From Actinoplanes sp. L3-i22 (lineage in GTDB: Bacteria; Actinomycetota; Actinomycetes; Mycobacteriales; Micromonosporaceae), in NCBI RefSeq assembly GCF_019704555.1, contig NZ_AP024745.1:1186501-1250500 (forward strand): 64,000 nucleotides of DNA. The letters are read 5' to 3'. Position numbers and translations under genes: made by a program. The notes under the pieces were generated by a model. It saw nothing but the letters and a program-made list of their open reading frames with translations. It was not told the DNA's origin and searched no databases. Shown piece by piece: positions 58,154 through 64,000 of the stretch (its first letter is position 1; every line of letters begins with the position of its first letter).

Positions 58154-59338
58154 GTGTCGCTCCAGGCCACACCCGCAGACAAGTTCTCCTTCGGTCTCTG
58201 GACCGTGGGCTGGCAGGCGCGTGACGCGTTCGGCGACGCCACCCGCCCGGTCCTCGACCCGATCGAGGCCGTGCACAAGCTCGCCGAGATCGGCGCCTAC
58301 GGCATCACGTTCCACGACGACGACCTCGTGCCGTTCGGCACCGACGCCACCACCCGCGACGGCATCATCGCCGGGTTCAAGAAGGCGCTCGACGAGACCG
58401 GCCTGATCGTCCCGATGGTCACCACCAACCTGTTCACCCACCCGGTGTTCAAGGACGGCGGCTTCACCAGCAACGACCGTTCGGTCCGGCGCTACGCGAT
58501 CCGGAAGGTGCTGCGCCAGATCGACCTCGGCGCCGAGCTGGGCGCCAAGACCCTGGTGCTCTGGGGCGGCCGCGAGGGCGCGGAGTACGACTCGGCCAAG
58601 GACGTCGGCGCCGCCCTCGACCGCTACCGCGAGGCCCTCAACCTGCTCGCGCAGTACTCCGAGGACCAGGGCTACGGCCTGCGCTTCGCGATCGAGCCGA
58701 AGCCGAACGAGCCCCGCGGCGACATCCTGCTCCCGACCGCCGGCCACGCCATCGCGTTCGTGCAGGAGCTGGAGCGCTCCGAGCTGTTCGGGATCAACCC
58801 GGAGACCGGCCACGAGCAGATGTCGAACCTGAACTTCACCCAGGGCATCGCCCAGGCGCTGTGGCACAAGAAGCTGTTCCACATCGACCTGAACGGCCAG
58901 CACGGCCCGAAGTTCGACCAGGACCTGGTCTTCGGCCACGGCGACCTGCTCAACGCGTTCTCCCTGGTCGACCTGCTGGAGAACGGCCCGGACGGCGCCC
59001 CGGCCTACGACGGCCCCCGGCACTTCGACTACAAGCCCTCCCGCACCGAGGACTTCGACGGCGTCTGGGAGTCCGCCAAGGACAACATCCGGATGTACCT
59101 GCTGCTCAAGGAGCGGGCCAAGGCGTTCCGGGCGGACCCCGAGGTGCAGGCGGCGCTGGCCGAGTCCAAGGTCGAGGAACTCCGCACCCCGACGCTGAAC
59201 CCGGGCGAGACGTACACCGACCTGCTCGCCGACCGCAGCGCGTTCGAGGACTACGACGCCGACGCCGTCGGTGCCAAGGGCTACGGCTTCGTCAAGCTGA
59301 ACCAGCTGGCGATCGACCACCTGCTCGGGGCCCGCTGA
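58154..59338 (+). CDS. xylA: Xylose isomerase
   Basis: A 394-residue class-I xylose isomerase converting D-xylose to D-xylulose (and glucose to fructose) with two divalent metals. Visible motifs: [15 protein letters not shown] at the N-terminus, [11 protein letters not shown] with the catalytic His, [28 protein letters not shown] (metal-binding Glu), [12 protein letters not shown] and [16 protein letters not shown]. The GTG start is preceded by GGAGG at 58145-58149. Xylulokinase follows 2 nt later. Confidence 0.97.
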   Translation: MSLQATPADKFSFGLWTVGWQARDAFGDATRPVLDPIEAVHKLAEIGAYGITFHDDDLVPFGTDATTRDGIIAGFKKALDETGLIVPMVTTNLFTHPVFKDGGFTSNDRSVRRYAIRKVLRQIDLGAELGAKTLVLWGGREGAEYDSAKDVGAALDRYREALNLLAQYSEDQGYGLRFAIEPKPNEPRGDILLPTAGHAIAFVQELERSELFGINPETGHEQMSNLNFTQGIAQALWHKKLFHIDLNGQHGPKFDQDLVFGHGDLLNAFSLVDLLENGPDGAPAYDGPRHFDYKPSRTEDFDGVWESAKDNIRMYLLLKERAKAFRADPEVQAALAESKVEELRTPTLNPGETYTDLLADRSAFEDYDADAVGAKGYGFVKLNQLAIDHLLGAR

Positions 59339-59340
59339 TC

Positions 59341-60741
59341 ATGGCGCTGGTTGCCGGGATCGACAGTTCGACCCAGTCGGTCAAGGTCGTCATCCGCGAC
59401 GCCGAGACCGGGAAACTGGTCCGCGAGGGCCGCGCCGCGCATCCGGACGGCACCGAGGTGCACCCGGATGCGTGGTGGGCCGCGCTCCAGCAGGCGATCG
59501 AGGCGGCGGGCGGTCTGGACGACGTGGCCGCCGCCTCGGTGGCCGGCCAGCAGCACGGCATGGTCGTGCTGGACGAGAACGGTGACGTGGTCCGCCCGGC
59601 GCTGCTGTGGAACGACACCCGCAGCGCCGGCGCGGCCGCCGACCTGATCGAGGAGCTCGGCGGCGGGGACAAGTGGGCGGAAGCGGTCGGCATCGTGCCG
59701 GTCGCCAGCTTCACCCTGACCAAGCTGCGCTGGCTGGCCCGCAACGAGCCGGCGAACGCCGCCCGGGTGGCCGCGGTCTGCCTGCCGCACGACTGGCTGA
59801 CCTGGAAGTTGTCGGGATCTACCGATATCTCGGACATCAAGACCGACCGGAGCGATGCCAGCGGCACGCTCTACTGGTCGGCCAAGACCAACGAGTATCG
59901 CCCCGACCTGCTGGAGCTCGGCTTCGGGCGGGTCATCAAGACCCCGACCGTCCTCGGCCCGACCGGGATCGCCGGGCACCTGCCCAACGGCGCCCCGCTC
60001 GGCCCGGGCGCCGGCGACAACGCGGCGGCCGCCCTCGGCACCGGCGCGCTGCCCGGCGACGTGATCGTCTCGATCGGCACGTCCGGCACGGTCTTCGTCT
60101 CCTCGGACGCGGCGCCGGTCGACCCGACCGGCACGGTGGCCGGGTTCGCCGACACCACCGGCCGATACCTGCCGATCGTGGTCACGCTGAACGCGGCCCG
60201 GGTCCTGGACGCGGCGGCCAAACTGCTCAACGTCTCGCACGACGAGCTGTCCCGGCTGGCGCTCTCCGCCCCGGCCGGCGCCGACGGCCTGGTCCTGGTG
60301 CCGTACCTGGAAGGGGAACGGACCCCGAACCGGCCGGACGCCACCGGCGCGATCCACGGGCTCACCCTCAAGACGTCCGACCCGGCGCACCTGGCCCGGG
60401 CCGCCGTCGAGGGGATGCTCTGCGCGCTGGCCGACGGGCTCGACGCGCTGACCGGTCAGGGCGCCGAGGCCAACCGGATCGTGCTGGTCGGCGGCGGGGC
60501 GAAGAGCGAGGCGGTCCGCCGCATCGCACCCGCGCTCTTCGGCAAGCCGGTGCTGGTCCCGCCGCCCGGTGAGTACGTCGCCGACGGCGCGGCCCGGCAG
60601 GCGGCGTGGGTCCTCGCCGGTGGCGACACCCCGCCGGCCTGGTCCGCGGAACCCCCCGCGGTGTACGAGGACGAGCCGGTCCCGTTGATCCGCGAGCAGT
60701 ACGCGGCCGCCCAGCACGCCGTGCTGGACCGGACCCGCTGA
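59341..60741 (+). CDS. xylB: Xylulokinase
   Basis: A 466-residue FGGY-family kinase phosphorylating D-xylulose to xylulose 5-phosphate for the pentose phosphate pathway. Motifs: [15 protein letters not shown] (phosphate 1), [26 protein letters not shown], and in the second domain [25 protein letters not shown] and [25 protein letters not shown]. It is 2 nt after xylA in one operon and is followed by a strong terminator. Confidence 0.97.
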   Translation: MALVAGIDSSTQSVKVVIRDAETGKLVREGRAAHPDGTEVHPDAWWAALQQAIEAAGGLDDVAAASVAGQQHGMVVLDENGDVVRPALLWNDTRSAGAAADLIEELGGGDKWAEAVGIVPVASFTLTKLRWLARNEPANAARVAAVCLPHDWLTWKLSGSTDISDIKTDRSDASGTLYWSAKTNEYRPDLLELGFGRVIKTPTVLGPTGIAGHLPNGAPLGPGAGDNAAAALGTGALPGDVIVSIGTSGTVFVSSDAAPVDPTGTVAGFADTTGRYLPIVVTLNAARVLDAAAKLLNVSHDELSRLALSAPAGADGLVLVPYLEGERTPNRPDATGAIHGLTLKTSDPAHLARAAVEGMLCALADGLDALTGQGAEANRIVLVGGGAKSEAVRRIAPALFGKPVLVPPPGEYVADGAARQAAWVLAGGDTPPAWSAEPPAVYEDEPVPLIREQYAAAQHAVLDRTR

Positions 60742-60752
60742 ACGACCAAGGG

Positions 60753-60787
60753 TGCGGGGGTGCGGCGCTTGTCGCCGTACCCCCGCA
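60753..60787 (+). terminator. Intrinsic terminator of xylAB
   Basis: A 15-bp stem: TGCGGGGGTGCGGCG (60753-60767) pairs with CGCCGTACCCCCGCA (60773-60787) with one G-U pair; 5-nt loop, followed by ATTCTTTTCTT. Confidence 0.9.
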
Positions 60788-60847
60788 ATTCTTTTCTTGG
60801 GGTTTTTGGTGGTCTGCCCCGCCACCACGGCATCCACTTGTCGAACG

Positions 60848-61981
60848 TCAGGCGACCGCCGGTTTCGGGGCGCGGGTCAGGCCGTGCACCGCGAGGAACC
60901 CGTCCACCGCGCCGGACCACGGGAAACGCTCGGCCTGGGCGCGGGCCGCGGCCCGGCGGGCGGCCGCCGGCCGGTCCAGCAACTCCCGGATCGCCGCCGC
61001 GTACGCCGGCCCGGTCCCGTCGGCCGCGATGCCGGCCGACCCGATCACCTCGGGCAGCGCGCTCGACGACCGCGCCACCACCGGCGTCCCGCTGGCCAGG
61101 GTCTCCAGCGCGGCCAGCCCGAACGTCTCGATCGGCCCCGGCGCCACGCCGATGTCGGCGCTCGCGAGCAGCGCGTTGAGCAGCGCCTTGTCGGTGACGT
61201 GCCCGAGGAACGTGGCCGGCAGCCCGCGGTCCAGCGCCTCCTGCTCCAGCGCGACCCGCATCGGCCCGTCACCGGCGACGACCAGCACCGCGTCCACCCC
61301 GGCGGTCCGCAGCTCGGCGAGCGCGGCCAGGGACAGCCGCGGCTCCTTCTCCGCGGACATCCGCCCGCAGTGCAGCAGGATCACCTGGTCCGGCCGGGCG
61401 AACCGGCCGCGGACCTCCGGGGCGCGGTTGGCCGGCGAGAACCGGGCCAGATCAACCCCCAGCGGTACGCGGATCGGCGCCGCCCCGAGCCGGATGAACT
61501 CCCGCTCCGCCCAGCCGGTCGTGCAGACCACCGCGTCGAACGCCCGGACCGTGCGCGAGTTCAGCCGGTCGGCCGCGCGCAGCCCGAGCGACCGCCCCGG
61601 GCCGAAGAGCCGCAGCAGGCCGTCCAGGCTCTCGTGGGACACCATCATCGACGGGACCTCGGCGCGCCGGGCCCAGCTGCCCAGCCAACGCAGGGTGGAC
61701 CGGTCGTGGATCTCGAGCCGGTCCGGCCGGAGGCGGTCGAGCTGCCTGGTGACGGCGCCGCGGTTGAGCAGCACCCGATATCCGCCGAGCCCGGGGACGA
61801 CCGGGCCGGGCAGGGTGATGATCCGGCCGTACGCCGTCTCCTCCTCGGTCGCCCGTGGTCCGGGAGTGATCAGCACAGCCTGATGTCCCGCGGCCTGATA
61901 TCCCTGGCCGAGCTCTCGCAGCGCCGTGCGGAGGCCGCCGGAGGTCGAGTGGACGAAGTTGGCGATCCGCACGATCAGCAT
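60848..61981 (-). CDS. GT4-type glycosyltransferase
   Basis: A 377-residue retaining glycosyltransferase with the GT-B fold: N-terminal IANFVHSTSGGLRTALRELGQGY (GGLR acceptor/phosphate loop), central VPLGVDLARFSPANR, and donor-binding segments ILLHCGRMSAEKEP, VVAGDGPMRVALE and the E-x7-E motif ETFGLAALE. Related actinobacterial enzymes add sugars to lipids such as phosphatidylinositol mannosides or to natural products. It begins at the ATG at 61981, divergent from the MFS gene. No partner genes reveal the acceptor. Confidence 0.88.
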   Translation of the reverse strand: MLIVRIANFVHSTSGGLRTALRELGQGYQAAGHQAVLITPGPRATEEETAYGRIITLPGPVVPGLGGYRVLLNRGAVTRQLDRLRPDRLEIHDRSTLRWLGSWARRAEVPSMMVSHESLDGLLRLFGPGRSLGLRAADRLNSRTVRAFDAVVCTTGWAEREFIRLGAAPIRVPLGVDLARFSPANRAPEVRGRFARPDQVILLHCGRMSAEKEPRLSLAALAELRTAGVDAVLVVAGDGPMRVALEQEALDRGLPATFLGHVTDKALLNALLASADIGVAPGPIETFGLAALETLASGTPVVARSSSALPEVIGSAGIAADGTGPAYAAAIRELLDRPAAARRAAARAQAERFPWSGAVDGFLAVHGLTRAPKPAVA

Positions 61982-62063
61982 GCGTTCAGATCATCGAAAT
62001 GCGGGGTCCTCCGGGCAACGCGGCCCTGTCCGCAGGTCGAACTCTCGCTAACCTCTACCCGTG

Positions 62064-63539
62064 ATGCTCAGGGGCGGCACCGTGCACCGCGTTTACAGCG
62101 TGGTCGTTTTCGTGATCCTGGCGTCACTGGACAACGTCGCGATCGGGATCGTCCCGCCGCTGTACGGCAGCATCGGCGACGACTTCGGCGTCGGCGAGGG
62201 CCACATCGCGCTGGCCACCACGATCATGTTCCTGGTCAGTGCGGTCGCCGCGATCGGCTGGGCGTACGCGGGCGACCGCACCGACCGCAAACCGGTGCTG
62301 ATCATCGGCACGGTGATCTGGATCGCCGGCACCGCCTGGTCCGGCCTGGCCGGCGGATACCTGCCGTTCCTGTTCGCCCAGATGCTCGCCGCGTTCGGCC
62401 TGGGCGCGGTCGCCTCGGTCAGCTTCTCGGTGGTCAGCGACCTGATCTCGCCGCGCCGCCGGGGCCTGGTGATGAGCTTCTGGGGCCTGTCGCAGGGCGT
62501 CGGCACGCTGGCCGGCACGCTGGTCGGCGGCATTCTCGGGCACGCCGACTGGCGGCAGCCGTTCCTGGTCACCGCGGCCGCCGGGTGCGTCGCCACGCTG
62601 CTGTACGTGTTCACCTACAACGTGCCGCGCGGCGAGAGTCAGCCGGAGCTGGCCGGGGTGGACTACGACGAGCGGATCCACCACGATCATCTGCCGATCA
62701 TCCTGGGCCGACGGACGAACCTGTGGCTGATCCTGCAGGGCGGCACCGCGCAGATCGCGTTCGGCTCGCTGGTCTGGCTGCCGGTGCTGTTCCGGGCCCG
62801 GGCCGAGGACCAGGGCTACTCGTCCGGGACCGCGGTGCTGGTCGGCAGCGTGTTCGCGACGATCTTCCAGCTCGGGGCGGCGCTGTCGATCCTCGGCGGG
62901 CTGGCCGGGGACCGGTTGCAACGCCGTACGCCCCGGGGCCGGGCCCTGGTCGCGGCGGTCGGCGTGCTGGCCGCCGTACCTTTCTATGTGGTCCTGTTCT
63001 TCGTCCCGATGAAGATCACCGTGCCGGACGGCGCCGGCACCGCGGACGTGATCCGTGGCGTGCTGGACAACGTGGTGACCGAGCCGACGGTCGCGGTCTG
63101 CCTGGGCATCGCGGTCTTCGCGCTGATGCTGACCTCGGCGAACTCGCCGAACTGGTTCGCGATGATCGCCGACGTGAACCCGCCCGAGCACCGGTCCACC
63201 GTCTACAGCCTCGGCAACCTGGTCAACGGGTTCGGCCGGGCTGGCGGCAACGCGCTGGTCGGGGTGGTCTTCCAGCGGCTGTCCGGCGCGTTCCCGCCGC
63301 CGCTGAACTACGCGGTCGGGCTCGCCTCGTTCCAGTTCTTCTTCATCCCGACCGGGGTCATGTACTGGCTGGCCAGCAGGACGGTGGCGGAGGACATGGC
63401 GGCCACCCACGCCGGCCTGCTGGCCAAAGCCTCGGATCGCGCAGCGTCAGACCGCGGCCCAGACGGTGACGTCGGCCGGGACCCGGCCGTCGTCGTCGAG
63501 GGGCTCGCTGCTCAGCAGGACCCGGGCCCCGTCCGGTAG
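62064..63539 (+). CDS. MFS transporter
   Basis: About 491 residues with 12 predicted helices. The loop after helix 2 has AYAGDRTDRKPVL, the MFS motif A (G-D-R-x-D-R-K), and SDLISPRRRGLVMSFWGLSQGVGTLAGTLVGG follows. The resemblance is to the spinster-like/sugar-phosphate group, substrate unknown. The start is ATG 62064 (GTG 62061 alternative). The last 31 residues (ASDRGPDGDVGRDPAVVVEGL...) are hydrophilic and lie over the end of the convergent GH13 gene, with 93 bp of overlap, so they may not be ancestral sequence. Confidence 0.85.
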   Translation: MLRGGTVHRVYSVVVFVILASLDNVAIGIVPPLYGSIGDDFGVGEGHIALATTIMFLVSAVAAIGWAYAGDRTDRKPVLIIGTVIWIAGTAWSGLAGGYLPFLFAQMLAAFGLGAVASVSFSVVSDLISPRRRGLVMSFWGLSQGVGTLAGTLVGGILGHADWRQPFLVTAAAGCVATLLYVFTYNVPRGESQPELAGVDYDERIHHDHLPIILGRRTNLWLILQGGTAQIAFGSLVWLPVLFRARAEDQGYSSGTAVLVGSVFATIFQLGAALSILGGLAGDRLQRRTPRGRALVAAVGVLAAVPFYVVLFFVPMKITVPDGAGTADVIRGVLDNVVTEPTVAVCLGIAVFALMLTSANSPNWFAMIADVNPPEHRSTVYSLGNLVNGFGRAGGNALVGVVFQRLSGAFPPPLNYAVGLASFQFFFIPTGVMYWLASRTVAEDMAATHAGLLAKASDRAASDRGPDGDVGRDPAVVVEGLAAQQDPGPVR

Positions 63540-64000
63540 CGACGCGGCGGCCTGGCCGAAATTGGTCAGCACCAGGAGCCCGCTGTTGCGGAACGCCAGC
63601 ACCTCCGCGCCGGCCGCCTCCCAGGTCAGCGACCCGTTGCCGATTCCCTGGTCGCGGCGCAGGCGCAGCGCCGAGCGGTACAGCTCGTAGGTCGAGCCGG
63701 TCACGTCGACCTGACGGTCCAGGGCGTACTCCGCCCAGGTGGTGGGCTGCGGCAGCCAGCTGTCGTCGCCGGGGCCGAAGCCGTACGACGGAGCGTCCGC
63801 CTCCCACGGGATCGGCACCCGGCACCCGTCCCGCCCGCGCTCGGCGTGCCCGGACCGCTCCCACGCCGGGTCCTGCCGGTACGCGTCGGCGAGCGTGGTG
63901 TGCTCGGGCAGGCCCAGCTCCTCGCCCTGGTACAGGTACGCCGAGCCGGGCAGCCCGAGCATCAGCAGGCTGGCCGCCCGGGCCCGGCGCAGGCCCAGCC
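63447..64000 (-). CDS. GH13 alpha-glucosidase, C-terminal part
   Basis: The frame enters from beyond the window edge and stops at 63447; only about 184 residues are visible. LLMLGLPGSAYLYQGEELGLPEHTTLADAYRQDP is the end of the GH13 barrel (region after the catalytic Asp), followed by VPIPWEADAPSYGFGPGDDSWLPQP and the beta-sandwich domain C (YRSALRLRRDQGIGNG...). The match is to oligo-1,6-/alpha-1,4-glucosidases that cleave short maltose-type sugars. The catalytic residues lie outside the window. It is convergent with and overlaps the MFS gene. Confidence 0.88.
   Translation of the reverse strand, partial: LGLRRARAASLLMLGLPGSAYLYQGEELGLPEHTTLADAYRQDPAWERSGHAERGRDGCRVPIPWEADAPSYGFGPGDDSWLPQPTTWAEYALDRQVDVTGSTYELYRSALRLRRDQGIGNGSLTWEAAGAEVLAFRNSGLLVLTNFGQAAASLPDGARVLLSSEPLDDDGRVPADVTVWAAV

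Overview
The window is high-GC actinobacterial chromosome. The closest fit is a filamentous actinomycete of the Micromonosporaceae/Actinoplanes type. This is inferred from strong G/C bias at third codon positions, a paired XRE (DUF5753) regulator and DUF397 gene, a complete cvnABCD 'conservon', a GOLPH3-like (GPP34) protein, a SARP regulator, several ROK/LacI/WYL/PadR regulators and many secreted glycosidases. I saw no rRNA, tRNA, CRISPR array, transposase, integrase or phage genes.

Layout. 1-6.8 kb: the end of a helical hypothetical protein, a secreted chymotrypsin-fold protease, the XRE/DUF397 pair, a GPP34 gene overlapping an APC-family permease, and two acetyltransferase-fold genes. 7.2-22.4 kb: a carbohydrate-utilisation region with a secreted GH5_4-like endoglucanase (X2 and CBM46-like modules), a GH3 glycosidase with an internal beta-trefoil-like insertion and a C-terminal CBM6-like module, a ROK regulator, a CUT1 ABC importer (lipoprotein plus two permeases, no ATPase), a GH95-like enzyme and a GH42 beta-galactosidase. 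Together these fit stepwise breakdown of a branched beta-glucan such as galacto/fucosyl-xyloglucan. Candidate CebR-like and ROK-like operators sit at several of the promoters. 22.5-32 kb: small regulatory and redox genes (GlxA-type regulator, rhodanese, DinB-like protein, alditol oxidase with a divergent PadR regulator, REC-GAF response regulator, MHYT sensor, PRC-barrel-like protein, a secreted Gly/Pro-rich protein, a condensation-like protein). 32-43 kb: CorA transporter, a DrrAB-type efflux pair with a divergent WYL regulator and a perfect 10-3-10 palindrome between them, an ECF sigma factor with its membrane partner, LLM oxidoreductase, GNAT, GH20 hexosaminidase and a large M48-type membrane protease.

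43-52 kb: an envelope/signalling block. It holds a Ser/Pro-rich anchored protein, two related proteins sharing a C-terminal domain, the cvnABCD operon (kinase-like sensor, roadblock, DUF742, GTPase), and an unusual SARP regulator fused to membrane segments and a ComEA-like helix-hairpin-helix domain. 11-bp phased repeats lie in the promoter region between the SARP gene and a divergent lipoprotein gene. 52-64 kb: a LacI regulator with a 66-residue upstream gene and a palindromic operator pair facing a lactonase-like beta-propeller gene, a solute-binding/VWA fusion, the xylR-xylAB xylose locus with a near-consensus promoter, a GT4 glycosyltransferase, an MFS transporter and the C-terminal part of a GH13 alpha-glucosidase.

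Two structural themes recur outside the genes. First, perfect or near-perfect DnaA-box sequences occur in two intergenic clusters (about 9.5 kb and 18.0 kb), one as a 35-bp tandem array. Second, short tandem duplications lie at or across the 3' ends of genes (22.4, 24.7 and 27.2 kb, and downstream of 17.75 kb).
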